From Mycetocola saprophilus (GTDB taxonomy: Bacteria; Actinomycetota; Actinomycetes; Actinomycetales; Microbacteriaceae), in contig NZ_JOEC01000005.1 in the NCBI RefSeq assembly GCF_000718085.1, positions 61,593 to 125,592 on the forward strand: a DNA stretch of 64,000 nucleotides. Reading direction: 5' to 3'. Under the pieces are notes generated by a model, which saw nothing but the letters and a program-made list of their open reading frames with translations, was not told where the DNA came from and did no database searches. A program made the position numbers and the translations under genes. This document shows positions 40,344 to 49,396 of this stretch, piece by piece (within the stretch, counting starts at the first letter, position 1; every line of letters begins with the position of its first letter).

Positions 40344-40976
40344 CTACTTCTGCCACCCCGAAACGAGTGACTTCCAAGCATCGAACTCGGCATCGCTGCC
40401 GTTCAGGTGCAGGTCGATGATTGCGTTCGATGCGGCGACCTCGCGATCGGTTTTCAGATGACGGTAGCCCCAGGGGCCAAGTAGCGCGATACCGCGGTTC
40501 GTTGACTGGATGCGGATAATCTTGTTCATGATGTCTGCTTTCGTGATGGAGGCAGTGGCGGCCTCGGGTTCGCGGATGGGGCGGGTCTCGCCCGGGGTGA
40601 GGTACTGCAGGGGATCCGTGTGTTGGCCGTCGAGCCACAGGCCGAGGTGGAGGTGAGGTCCGGTCGCGCCCATCGCGGAACGGCCCGCCAGGGCGATGGT
40701 GTCGCCCAGGCGGACGCGGTCGCCGACCTTCACACACAGCTCATCGGCGGAATGGTAAGAGGTCGTGACACCGGCACCGTGGTCCACGCGCACGTACTTG
40801 CCGTACTCGCGGTGCACGCCCGCCTCAGTCACGACCCCGTCGCCACACACGGAGATCGGCATGCGGTAGGAGAAACCGAAGTCGGCACCCTTGTGGAAAG
40901 TGCGGCCGGCGCTGGGCAAGACCCGCCACCCGTACGGGGAGGTGAGCGGCTGGGAGGTGAGTCGAAGAAATGGCAT
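40344..40976 (-). CDS. endolysin, M23 metallopeptidase type
   Basis: 210 aa. Residues about 10-130 form a LytM/M23 fold: zinc ligands in HKGADFG (His, Asp) and HLHLG, plus YGKYVRVDHGAGV. It should cut peptide cross-bridges of host peptidoglycan at lysis. No signal peptide, so export needs a holin. The C-terminal 62 residues (MNKIIRIQSTNRGIALLGPW...) resemble a separate small phage protein fused in frame, with an internal ATG that could also be used. No classical wall-binding repeat is visible. Confidence 0.85.
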   Translation of the reverse strand: MPFLRLTSQPLTSPYGWRVLPSAGRTFHKGADFGFSYRMPISVCGDGVVTEAGVHREYGKYVRVDHGAGVTTSYHSADELCVKVGDRVRLGDTIALAGRSAMGATGPHLHLGLWLDGQHTDPLQYLTPGETRPIREPEAATASITKADIMNKIIRIQSTNRGIALLGPWGYRHLKTDREVAASNAIIDLHLNGSDAEFDAWKSLVSGWQK

Positions 40977-41623
40977 CAGATGTCCCCGAGCCGCGCGATA
41001 GTAATTCGCCCGTTGAGATTCGCAGAAGCCGACCCGCTAGTCTTGAAAAACTCACCACGGATAATAGCTCCCGCGGCGAGCCTAACTGAGGGCACCGAGA
41101 CGCTTGCCGTGTTGTCTTCGGCCTGAACACTGTTGCGGGCACGAGCCGCACCTGCGGTTTTGATCTCGAAGTATGTGCGCCCCGTGACCGGCACGCTGAA
41201 TGCGCCGTAGTAGCTGATGGAGTAAAGCCCCGCCCGTAGGATTTTCACCTCTCCGCCGCCGTTGATATCAGCGAGGCTTGCAGTGGACGCGGCAGCATCA
41301 CGGACCATCGCGCCGAAGTTGAAAACTTGCCTGTCAGGGATACCTGCAACGTTGTTGGTGAATTCCTCAACTGCAAAGTACGGCCGCCATGCACCTCCCC
41401 AGCTTTCGTAAAGTCGTCCTTCTGTGGTGTCGTACCAGAGGATTCCGTTCCGATGGAACCGGAATGCTTCACGGCCGTCATCGCCCAGGGTGGGGCCGTA
41501 AATGCGGGTGCCCTTCCTGGCGATTGATGCGCCCAAAGCGCTCAGATCGGATGCTCCCGCGGGGGCTCCCTGGTCTAAGAATTCTTCCGCCCCGGTGACG
41601 GAGTTGTATCTATCTACAGCCAT
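40976..41623 (-). CDS. tail-tip/fibre protein with C1q-like C-terminal domain
   Basis: 215 aa. The N-terminal part is compact (GILWYDTTEGRLYESWGGAW is typical of phage fibre or baseplate-decorating proteins). The last 120 residues, from VFNFGAMVRDAAAS through AGLYSISYYGAFSV to NGRITIARLGDI, have the beta-strand pattern of a C1q/TNF-like trimeric jelly roll. It is a good candidate for host recognition. GGAGG precedes the ATG. Placed just before the endolysin in the late operon. Confidence 0.65.
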   Translation of the reverse strand: MAVDRYNSVTGAEEFLDQGAPAGASDLSALGASIARKGTRIYGPTLGDDGREAFRFHRNGILWYDTTEGRLYESWGGAWRPYFAVEEFTNNVAGIPDRQVFNFGAMVRDAAASTASLADINGGGEVKILRAGLYSISYYGAFSVPVTGRTYFEIKTAGAARARNSVQAEDNTASVSVPSVRLAAGAIIRGEFFKTSGSASANLNGRITIARLGDI

Positions 41624-41661
41624 TAGGCCTCCAAAAAGTAAAGCCCCATACGGGGCAAGGT

Positions 41662-42537
41662 TTATCGCGTTCCGGTGAAGCGGATTGCTCCTGAGAGTGG
41701 GTCAGCGGGGACTCCGCGCCAAAGGTTGTCGCCGTTGCTGGACTGGACGGTGAGCCCACGGGCAGCTCCGGACTGAAGAGCCGCGGCAAACCCGCTAGGA
41801 AGGGGCACCCAGCCTGTCGCGGAAGGGATCGCGGTCGCGGAGGAAACAGTGGGCTGCCCCCCGGGCTGGGTGAGATGCGGGTGGAGACCCAACAGCACGG
41901 TCCCTGGCTGCCGGGCAGCCGGAAGAAAGACCGAGGCCCCTGAGAGCGCAGCACCAACGAGCGAGTCGGATATCTTGGAACCGTAGAACCATGCGCCGGT
42001 GTTGTTCGTGGAGGCTCGGGGGTCAGTGCTGTTCCAGATCCCACCGCCGCGCCAGTAATTTCCCGAGCTGGCGGCCTGAACTGTGAGATCTAAGGGTTCC
42101 GCCCCGCCGCCTTCGGGGGGCACTGGCGGGGGCGGTTCAGGTGAGGTCGTGCGCAGACCGTTTATCGTGGCTGAGGACCAGTCCAAAACCACGACATCGC
42201 CGGGGCGAGGAGTGTAGGTGGCCAAACGCGACATAGGGTAATCGACCCCATCGACGGTCACTGTTGAGATCGGGGTGCCTGCGACCTTGACTGTCCCGAT
42301 CGGGTTTAGTGGTTTCGCGGGTCCAGTAGCGATCAACTGCCCGGCATCATGCTGCAGCTGCAGCACCATCCCGGGGATAAAGGTTGACCACCCGACACAG
42401 CGGGCCCGGGCATACACCCCGGGCCCTACTTCAACTACTGCGAGCAACCCGTCCATGCGCACGAATCTCCCCGTCATTCGACGGACCGTGGGAATACGAG
42501 CAGCGATTTCAGCGATTGCTTCGGCCTGAAGGGTCAC
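41662..42537 (-). CDS. minor tail protein
   Basis: 291 aa from GTG 42537, which overlaps the stop of the upstream gene (GTGA). The first 130 residues look like an OB/beta-barrel hub-associated domain (TGRFVRMDGLLAVVEVGPGV, GDVVVLDWSS), then a Pro-rich linker and a Gly/Ser-rich beta region with repeated tryptophans. Position after the hub protein and before the fibre fits a tail-tip component. No specific family recognised. Confidence 0.6.
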   Translation of the reverse strand: MTLQAEAIAEIAARIPTVRRMTGRFVRMDGLLAVVEVGPGVYARARCVGWSTFIPGMVLQLQHDAGQLIATGPAKPLNPIGTVKVAGTPISTVTVDGVDYPMSRLATYTPRPGDVVVLDWSSATINGLRTTSPEPPPPVPPEGGGAEPLDLTVQAASSGNYWRGGGIWNSTDPRASTNNTGAWFYGSKISDSLVGAALSGASVFLPAARQPGTVLLGLHPHLTQPGGQPTVSSATAIPSATGWVPLPSGFAAALQSGAARGLTVQSSNGDNLWRGVPADPLSGAIRFTGTR

Positions 42538-43640
42538 AGAGGCACCTCCATCGGAACATCGAGAGCGAGGTTCATGAGCTCGGAAGCCCCGAGCTTCACC
42601 GCGACTACCCGGCCTTGCACAGTACGTCCAGGGGCCTCGACACGGACATGATCGTTGATTTCTATGCGTGGGTCCACCAGGCATTGCACAGCCACCCGGT
42701 AAGTCAACGACCCGAGGGACTGCATGAGCACGGACTTCGTGGCCTTGTCTGCAGCTTCTTGATGTTTGACGAGGTCTGACGCGTGGTATCGAGTTCGCTC
42801 AGGCAGCCCAGGGAATGTTCCAGCAGGAACTTCGGCGACCGAGTAGATCGGCGCACGGTCCTCGGTCTCGTACACGCCGACCACGGCTGTGTAAACGCCG
42901 TCCAGGCTGATCGGAGAGGTGATATCGGTAATCGTTCCGAGAGCGCCCGTGCGCAATGTAGCAACGACTGGTCCGAGGGTATTCGGGGCCAGTGAAAGCT
43001 CCCCTGCCGGGGTCACGACGATGCGCCCGCCGAGGGCGGACCCGATTGCTTGCACCGCCTCGAGCCGGCCGCCTTGCTTTGCTTCCCAAACCGTCCCCGC
43101 GGGGAGATTCGCGTCGGCGACGTTTTCGATGACAGGGAACCCGGTGATTGCTCGCAGCTCAGACCAGCACGACCGCCCGCGCGCTTCGGTGGGGTACCGG
43201 AAGCCACGCGACTGAATATCGGTATCGAGGCCGTCCCAAACGATCTTCACGCGGGACGACACGCATCGTTCCACGCCGCCCACCATCGCATATTCATCTT
43301 TTGCTTCGGGTACCTGCATGATTCGTCCCCACCCGAGCACAACCCGCTCCTCGAGCGCGCCCACTTGCACGAGGAGCGATGCTTGTATCCGTGCCCCGCG
43401 GTAGGGCGATAGGGCCCCGCGCATGCCTTGGGGGGCAAAACTCGCGCCGGCAGGCGGCTGATAAACCACCACCGCAGACCCGCCGGATTTGATGTCGGCA
43501 CTGAGATCCCACTGATAATCCCACTCGGTGAGGTCTAGGTCTTGCATCACACGGTCAGCACCGTGGTAGACATCGGCGACAAGCCGGTGAGAGATCGAGG
43601 CAAGCAGCGCGTCGGCCAGCGCCGGGGAAGTCTGTCTCAT
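42534..43640 (-). CDS. minor tail (baseplate hub-like, DUF5047-type) protein
   Basis: 368 aa. The N-terminal segment LVADVYHGADRVMQDLDL and DLSADIKSGGSAVVVYQ, and a late IEINDHVRVEAPGRTVQGRVVAV, match the general layout of actinophage hub proteins of the DUF5047 type. It would sit at the tail tip below the tape measure. It overlaps both neighbours by 4 bp, showing tight co-translation in the late operon. Assignment rests on order plus recognised style. Confidence 0.65.
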   Translation of the reverse strand: MRQTSPALADALLASISHRLVADVYHGADRVMQDLDLTEWDYQWDLSADIKSGGSAVVVYQPPAGASFAPQGMRGALSPYRGARIQASLLVQVGALEERVVLGWGRIMQVPEAKDEYAMVGGVERCVSSRVKIVWDGLDTDIQSRGFRYPTEARGRSCWSELRAITGFPVIENVADANLPAGTVWEAKQGGRLEAVQAIGSALGGRIVVTPAGELSLAPNTLGPVVATLRTGALGTITDITSPISLDGVYTAVVGVYETEDRAPIYSVAEVPAGTFPGLPERTRYHASDLVKHQEAADKATKSVLMQSLGSLTYRVAVQCLVDPRIEINDHVRVEAPGRTVQGRVVAVKLGASELMNLALDVPMEVPL

Positions 43641-44473
43641 CGTCCACCTCCTGCGAATTCGTATCGACGGTCCAGCCCAATTCGGGTGGCGTTGTCTGCG
43701 TCCATTGCTGCGCGAGTGGGGTATGCCCGATCGAGATCCGCTCTGGTCAGTAGCGGCACAAACAGCCCGGGGACTGGCGGGTCCGCTTCCGACCCCGTCA
43801 TGAGGTGGGCAATATGGGCGCCAGCAACTTCGGGGTCGATGTATTGCTCTTGGATGTCGGGCACCGCGGCGTAAAACGGTTTCGGGAGTCGGATACGGTC
43901 ACGCGTTCCGATGCGAAAGCACAGGACCGGGGTGAGGGGAGTGTTCTGGTCCCCGAGCATTGCCGCGATCTTGTCTGCGTCTTCGAGCGTTCGGGTCATG
44001 ACGTCGAGTCGGACTTCTGTGACCCCGGATCGTCCACTTCCCATCCAGACGCCAGCGGTTCGGCCCTGGACTCGAACCAGTGAGCCCATTGCAGGGCGGG
44101 AAATACTGTTGGCAGCGTCGGGGCGGAACTCCACAAGGACTGCTCCGCGTGGGTCCAGAGGGTTGTGGAGCCATGTTTCGGCGATATCGAGCTGGACCGA
44201 GGCCGTGTCGGTCCAGCCCAGTGAAACTCCGCGTGAATCGAATTGCTCTGCACGGTAGGTGACATCGATACCGAATGGGACTTCGAAGTCGATTCGGGCG
44301 AGTGCCCCAGCAACGGGTGCGCGGACTGCGCCGCGTAGCTCTCGCCGGTCGCGGCCTGCGGTGCGCCATACCGTGACAGTGGCCGTGCCCGGCGCGAAGG
44401 TGCGGAAAAGCACTTCCACGCGCGGGCACGGGTTTTTGTCCAGGTAGGGGGTGATTGTTGGTGCGTATGGCAT
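43637..44473 (-). CDS. distal tail-like minor tail protein
   Basis: 278 aa. Beta-rich, with a fibronectin-like first half (RVEVLFRTFAPGTATVTVWR) and a second half (VRVQGRTAGVWMGSGRSGVTEVRLDVMTR) like distal tail proteins. It follows the tape measure gene directly (TAATG overlap), the classic place for Dit. It probably forms the ring joining tube and tip. Confidence 0.6.
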   Translation of the reverse strand: MPYAPTITPYLDKNPCPRVEVLFRTFAPGTATVTVWRTAGRDRRELRGAVRAPVAGALARIDFEVPFGIDVTYRAEQFDSRGVSLGWTDTASVQLDIAETWLHNPLDPRGAVLVEFRPDAANSISRPAMGSLVRVQGRTAGVWMGSGRSGVTEVRLDVMTRTLEDADKIAAMLGDQNTPLTPVLCFRIGTRDRIRLPKPFYAAVPDIQEQYIDPEVAGAHIAHLMTGSEADPPVPGLFVPLLTRADLDRAYPTRAAMDADNATRIGLDRRYEFAGGGR

Positions 44474-47400
44474 TAGAACCGTGCCCTTCCTCGTCGGATC
44501 TGAGATGACGCTGCGGCGTCGGCCTGGACGATCTGGTCATGAATCATCACTTCGATGGGGCGGCCGTCAATGGTTGCTGACAGGACCGCGCCCGCGAGGG
44601 ACACTTCGGGGTGGACGACGACCTGCGTTGCCAGCGGTCCGACGGGGGTCGGTGGGGTGCCAGCACCCGAGGTCGTCACCCGGGAGTTGGCGATCGCGCC
44701 GTTCGCGAATGCTGCGACCCCGCCGAGGCGGCGCGCGGCCTCCGAGAGGATCGCCTGGTTCCGCTTTTCCTGCCCGGGTTTCCCGGACACGTAGGCTTCC
44801 CAGATCGTTTCCTTCTCCGCGAACTTGTGGATCCCCGCGCCCATGCCGGCGTAGATCCCGCTGGGGAACCCGCCGTTTGCAAACGCCTGCACGTTCCCGC
44901 CGCCGTAGCTGTACATGCCACCGTTAGCGTTCGGAATCGGCACCGGGCCCTTGGCCTGGTCATAGGTGACCCCGATCTTCACAGTGCGCGCCTGAGTCAG
45001 CTGAGTCAGCCAGTTCGAAGCCTCGTCCCGGCCCTGCACCGCGTTGATCGTGGCATCGCGGCGCTTCTTGGTCAGATCATCGAGCTGTCGATCGATGAGC
45101 GGGATGTCCGGTGCCGTGAGCCTGACCCGCCCATCCGGCAGGCTGGTCACGGTGAACCCGAGGACCTTTAGCGATTCGGTGATCGCATCGGCCGGGCTGT
45201 CGATCTCAATGTGCTTGTCAGGTGTGGCGGTGATCTGGTCGGCCAGCTTGATTGCGGCAAGCCGGGTCGCATCGAGGGTGCCGTTATCCGTGATCGCAAA
45301 GGCGACGTGCCTGGGGATCTCCCCCGATGACTTGGAGAGCTCGATGATGCTCCGGTTCATCGCGGTGATAGTGCCGTCGTCGGAGACGAGGAACTCGACC
45401 TCCTCCGGAACTGTCCCCAGTTCCTTCGCAAGCTCAGCGACTCGCACTCGCATCTCGGGGATCTTCTCCGAGCCGGTCAGGATGAATGCACGAGTGACAG
45501 GGTCGCCCGTCCACGTATCGATCAGCGACTGAATATCCTGTTCCGACAGGCCAGCGGCAGCGCCTGCTTCGCGGATCTTCTGCGCGTACGGGATCATCAC
45601 CTCGGCAGCTTCTTTCGCCGAGAGACCTACACCCTTGTTCTTGAGCGACAGGTCCGTCGCCGACCGCAGCGCCTCGTCCGATTCGCCCTGGACAGCCTTC
45701 ATCGCGTCTCGGAGTTTGGCCCCGGCTGCCGAGGTGGTGTCGAACTCGCCGCCGGTGATGATCAGGGACTTCGCGAGGTTTTTCCCGCTCTCGTCCGTTT
45801 CGGAGAACACCGTGACCAGATCGCGCCCGACCTTGTTGAGATCCTGGGTGAGGTCCGCGGCGGACTTCACCCCGCCGTTGAGCAGGTCCAGCGCGGTGCG
45901 CATTGCCCGGATCCGGTCGGCTGCACTGTTGCTCTCGTTGCCCGCGGCCTCGAAAGCGATCGCGAGATCGTGAGACTTGCGCTCTGCATCGCTCATCGCG
46001 ATGTAGTTCTGCTTGTACTGCTCGAGAGCCTTCTTATAGTCCTCGGTGGACTTCTCGACGGCCCCGCGCTCTGCCTCAACCGCTTCCTTGACTCGGAGGG
46101 CGATGCGCGCATTCTCGGTCATCTGCTCGGATGCACGCCCATGGATATCGGTGGTGCGCTCGGTCTGCTTGGACGTCTGCTCAAGCTGAGCGATCAGCGC
46201 ATCATAGGCAGGCCCGCCGCTCTTGATCGCGTCCGCGGCCCACGCAGAGCTGACGCCGACACCCTCGATCTTTTCGGAGATGTCTTCGGCACCAGTCCAC
46301 GCATCCGAGGATGAGAACGCCTCATCGAGGTTCTTCTTTATGAGCTCGGCCGTGCGCGCGGTCGTGTTCCCGGTCTCAGAGAGGGTCTGCCGGTAGTCCT
46401 CGACCTTCCGGGTGGCGTTGGCGGCCGCCTCACCGGCAGCAGACAAGCCCGCGACGAGCGCGCCCGCGGCGATCGCTACGGCAGTGATTGCCAGGCCGAC
46501 AGGGTTCGAGATAAACGCAGCCTTGAGCGATAGACCCAGCCCGGTCGCGGCTCTGCCTGCTACGCCGAATGTGCCGGCGAGCTTGCTGGTGTTGCCTTCC
46601 ATCGCGCCGAGTGCGCTCTGCACAGCCATTTGCTCACCGAGGCGCTGCAGCACCTGTCCGAACGCTGCGGTGGGCTTCACCACGTCGCTGAGCCCCTTGC
46701 TGAGCCCAATGGCGGCGATGGTGGCCGCGAGCACCGGAGCGGGGATCGCCGAGACGACCCCAACCAGAGGTTCGGCGACGCGGGTGACCGCGATGATCGC
46801 GCCCGCCACGATCGGGAGAGCTGCGGCAAGGGTATTCGAGAACGCCTTGGCCACCTCGATGCCCACCGGGGCGAGCGGCTTGAGCGCCCCCATGAGTTCG
46901 GCACCGGCCTGTCGGATCGGGGGCGAGGTCGCGGCAACCGCGAGGAGCGCAGCGGCAATCGGGTTGATCGCGGGCAGGAACTTCCCCAAGATAGGGATGT
47001 TCTGCAGCCCCATCGCGGCCACCGCGCCACCTACCGCGGCAATACCCGGCGTGTACTGGGTGAGCTCGCGCACGCTCCGGGTGATGTCGTCAACGGTGAA
47101 GTTGTTGACGGCGATCTTGGCGCGCATGAACGCCCCATCGACCGCGGTTACGGCCGGGGCGAGCCCGCTCATCATCACAGGCACGAGGGACTTCGTTTGC
47201 CGCTCTACGCCGCGCAGTACGTCGGCGAAGTCGTTGCCCCAGCGGACCGCGAGCCCGCCGCCGGACTTCGAGATGAACGGCTCAGCCATAGCGGAGCCGA
47301 TGTCTCGGGTGGCGGCCTTGATGCGGTCTGCCGCACCGGTCCACTGTTCCTTGATTTTGTCGGTGGTTCCGGCGAACTTCGTGCCCATACCCTCGACCAG

Positions 47401-48063
47401 GGCGTCGAACGCCTTGAGTGCGTCCTTCCCCTTGAGCGGGTTGCCGAAGATCGAATCGCGGAATTCCATTTCGGACTTCCCGAAGGCCTTGGCCATGAGG
47501 TCGGCTGCGTTGATACCGCGGTCGGCCAGCTGGTTCATGTCCTCTTGGCCGAAGCTCGCGCCAGATCGGATCTTCGCGAGGATCGAGACGACCTCGCTGA
47601 TTTCCTGGTTCGAGCCGCCGATACCGGCGACCGCGTTCTGAACGGCGTCCAGGGTCGGGATGACCTTTTTCGCCTCCACACCGAAGCCGAGGAGCTGCTG
47701 CTGCGCGTTGATGAACACGGCCTTGGAGAATGGCGAGTTTTTCGCGAAAGCGTCCAGGCGGTCCATCTGCTCGGCCGCGGCCTTTGCGGAGCCCATGACG
47801 GTGGAGAGGCCCTGGCGGGCGTTCTGCTGCATGGAGTTGTATGCGGCGCCGGTTTTGAACACGGCCACGCCGGTCGCGGCGACGCCGGCGGTGAGCATGA
47901 CCGCAGTGCCGGCGGCGGCCTTGAACGCGTTGGCTATCGTCGCCCCAGCCGAGCTCGCCTCACGGGCGGTTTCGCTCATCTTTCGACCGGAGTCAGCGAC
48001 CCCGGAATCGAATTCGCGTTTGCCGTCGAGGGTGAGGCGGGCGGTAAGCGTGCCTACTTCCAT
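44473..48063 (-). CDS. tape measure protein
   Basis: 1196 aa, the longest phage gene here. The start (MEVGTLTARLTLDGKREFDSG) and the block NSPFSKAVFINAQQQLLGFG ... SGASFGQEDMNQLADRGINAADLMAKAFG are hallmarks of siphovirus tape measures. Several hydrophobic helices lie in the middle (LAITAVAIAAGALVAGLSAA), and long helical stretches surround them. It sets tail length and may help DNA cross the membrane. Starts on the stop of the frameshifted chaperone (TGATG). Confidence 0.95.
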   Translation of the reverse strand: MEVGTLTARLTLDGKREFDSGVADSGRKMSETAREASSAGATIANAFKAAAGTAVMLTAGVAATGVAVFKTGAAYNSMQQNARQGLSTVMGSAKAAAEQMDRLDAFAKNSPFSKAVFINAQQQLLGFGVEAKKVIPTLDAVQNAVAGIGGSNQEISEVVSILAKIRSGASFGQEDMNQLADRGINAADLMAKAFGKSEMEFRDSIFGNPLKGKDALKAFDALVEGMGTKFAGTTDKIKEQWTGAADRIKAATRDIGSAMAEPFISKSGGGLAVRWGNDFADVLRGVERQTKSLVPVMMSGLAPAVTAVDGAFMRAKIAVNNFTVDDITRSVRELTQYTPGIAAVGGAVAAMGLQNIPILGKFLPAINPIAAALLAVAATSPPIRQAGAELMGALKPLAPVGIEVAKAFSNTLAAALPIVAGAIIAVTRVAEPLVGVVSAIPAPVLAATIAAIGLSKGLSDVVKPTAAFGQVLQRLGEQMAVQSALGAMEGNTSKLAGTFGVAGRAATGLGLSLKAAFISNPVGLAITAVAIAAGALVAGLSAAGEAAANATRKVEDYRQTLSETGNTTARTAELIKKNLDEAFSSSDAWTGAEDISEKIEGVGVSSAWAADAIKSGGPAYDALIAQLEQTSKQTERTTDIHGRASEQMTENARIALRVKEAVEAERGAVEKSTEDYKKALEQYKQNYIAMSDAERKSHDLAIAFEAAGNESNSAADRIRAMRTALDLLNGGVKSAADLTQDLNKVGRDLVTVFSETDESGKNLAKSLIITGGEFDTTSAAGAKLRDAMKAVQGESDEALRSATDLSLKNKGVGLSAKEAAEVMIPYAQKIREAGAAAGLSEQDIQSLIDTWTGDPVTRAFILTGSEKIPEMRVRVAELAKELGTVPEEVEFLVSDDGTITAMNRSIIELSKSSGEIPRHVAFAITDNGTLDATRLAAIKLADQITATPDKHIEIDSPADAITESLKVLGFTVTSLPDGRVRLTAPDIPLIDRQLDDLTKKRRDATINAVQGRDEASNWLTQLTQARTVKIGVTYDQAKGPVPIPNANGGMYSYGGGNVQAFANGGFPSGIYAGMGAGIHKFAEKETIWEAYVSGKPGQEKRNQAILSEAARRLGGVAAFANGAIANSRVTTSGAGTPPTPVGPLATQVVVHPEVSLAGAVLSATIDGRPIEVMIHDQIVQADAAASSQIRRGRARF

Positions 48064-48799
48064 CAGGCCTCCTTAGATTGGGCGGCGACCCATGCGGATA
48101 GCCGGGATTCGGTCGAGAGCAGGCCCATGATTCGTGCGTGGATCCAGTGCCAGGAGCGGTCGGCTACGTCATCGAGGTCGATGCCGTAGACCTGTTGGAA
48201 ATCGCACGCGACGTCGGTCCACAAGACCTCGAAGACGTGGCCCCAGAAATCGCGAAGGCCCACCCCGGCGCTGGGTTGCGCCTGCTGGGTGGGCCTTCCG
48301 AGTCCCTGGATCTCGTCTCGGAGCCATTTGGGGTACTCGTAGCGGGGGTACCGACCGGTTACGGGGTCGGGTTCTCCGATTCCGTACTCGGCGATGTCGT
48401 CGGTGCTAGGACCATCTGCGCCCCAGCGCTTTCGAATAGATCGGTCAGTGCTTTTGGGAGGCCGTCCTGGAAAAGGGTCTCCACGAGCTTGAACCCGCCG
48501 CCGTGGGCGTTCCAGAGGACTCCGGCGAATGCCACGGCCTCGAACTCATCGGGGCGGAGTTCGCCGGATGCTTTGGCGTGCACTTCCGCGCCGAGACCGG
48601 CCGTTGCGAGAGCTTCCGAGGCAGCCTGGACGTCGTCGGCGTTTCCGGTGTAGATCGTCAGCGCCTGTCCGAGCAGGGCCGCGCCGGCGTCGATGCCTTT
48701 GACCGGGGCGACCTTGTACTCGATCGCGTCCTCGCTGCCGGCGGCAACGGTGATGTACAGGTGGCGGCCGCGCTGCTCTGCGGTGATGTCGGTGCGCAT
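48063..48799 (-). CDS. tail assembly chaperone, -1 frameshift product (gpGT-like)
   Basis: A second frame, open from before the slippery site down to 48063, has no good start of its own. If ribosomes slip back one base at CCCAAAA (48458-48452), codon 116 of the short chaperone is followed by STDRSIRKRWGADGPSTDD and the frame continues to the stop at 48063, giving about 245 aa. The extra part contains RDFWGHVFEVLWTDVACDF and other T-like helices. Both forms are needed to load tape measure with tail tube protein in phage lambda and relatives. Confidence 0.82.
48359..48799 (-). CDS. tail assembly chaperone, short form (gpG-like)
   Basis: 146 aa, beginning MRTDITAEQRGRHLYITVAAG and ending TSPSTESENPTP. 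It is the in-frame product, made in excess over the frameshifted form. It lies between the major tail protein and the tape measure, where siphovirus tail chaperones always sit. The C-terminal Ser/Pro/Thr tail after codon 116 replaces the T-domain. Confidence 0.82.
   Translation of the reverse strand: MRTDITAEQRGRHLYITVAAGSEDAIEYKVAPVKGIDAGAALLGQALTIYTGNADDVQAASEALATAGLGAEVHAKASGELRPDEFEAVAFAGVLWNAHGGGFKLVETLFQDGLPKALTDLFESAGAQMVLAPTTSPSTESENPTP
48452..48458 (-). promoter_or_regulatory. programmed -1 ribosomal frameshift site
   Basis: On the minus strand C CCA AAA in the zero frame fits X XXY YYZ. Both tRNAs can re-pair after a one-base slip (CCC AAA). The -1 frame is then free of stops for 129 codons. 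Confidence 0.78.
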
Positions 48800-48889
48800 G
48801 ATGCTCCTAAAGATTGTGGTGGGTGAGTGGATGTGAAGCCGGGGCGCGGACCATCCACGAATCCGCGCCCCGGGGTTGATGCCGGTGGG

Positions 48890-49396
48890 CTAGTCGCCGC
48901 TACCGGGAGCCTTGACGGGGTTGGCGATCGGCTTGACCTGACCGTTGCCGGTGAGGACGAACTGGTCGTAGGCGACGCCGTCGTTGCTGGTGTCGGGGCG
49001 GTTGCCGCGGGACACGGCCGCGACGCCCTGGTAGGCGTCGGATGCGCCTAGAGCGTCGTAGAAGCGGAAGCCGATGTTGTTGGCCGCGCCGAGAGCGTCC
49101 GAGGCGGCCTTGAGCTTGAGCCACTCGGCCTGGAACTCGCCGGTGTTGTCCCGGATCTTCATGATGTTGAAGTCGAGAACGAAGTCGTTGCCGGTCTTGG
49201 CCTGGGCCGAGCTGCCCTTGTGGGCGTAGGTGGCGATGTCCTTGAGCTTCGGGGTGAACTGCGGGTTCAGCGCGGTGATGTCGGGCACGTTCGTCCACAC
49301 CGGCGCATCGAAGGTGCCGGTGTTGATGTCGAAGATGTACTCGAAGGTGTTGGCGATGGAACCCTCGGTGGGCTTCACGTCTTCGTACTTGGTCAT
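48890..49396 (-). CDS. major tail protein
   Basis: 168 aa. Starts at ATG 49396 with AAGGAGA upstream. Recognised by its place just upstream of the chaperones and by its content: small, soluble, beta-rich (FEYIFDINTGTFDAPVWTNV, TPKLKDIATYAHKGSSAQAKTG, GVAAVSRGNRPDTSNDGVAYDQ), like the tube proteins of lambda-like phages. Many copies form the tail tube. The ATG overlaps the stop of the gene before it. Confidence 0.82.
   Translation of the reverse strand: MTKYEDVKPTEGSIANTFEYIFDINTGTFDAPVWTNVPDITALNPQFTPKLKDIATYAHKGSSAQAKTGNDFVLDFNIMKIRDNTGEFQAEWLKLKAASDALGAANNIGFRFYDALGASDAYQGVAAVSRGNRPDTSNDGVAYDQFVLTGNGQVKPIANPVKAPGSGD

Noticed and set aside
46630..48189. 519-codon frame antisense to the tape measure gene
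   Set aside because: Shadow; the minus-strand tape measure is clear and part of an overlapping operon.
48063..48263. Independent 66-aa gene before the tape measure
   Set aside because: Its apparent start (GTG within the open -1 frame) has no ribosome site; it is better explained as the end of the frameshift product.
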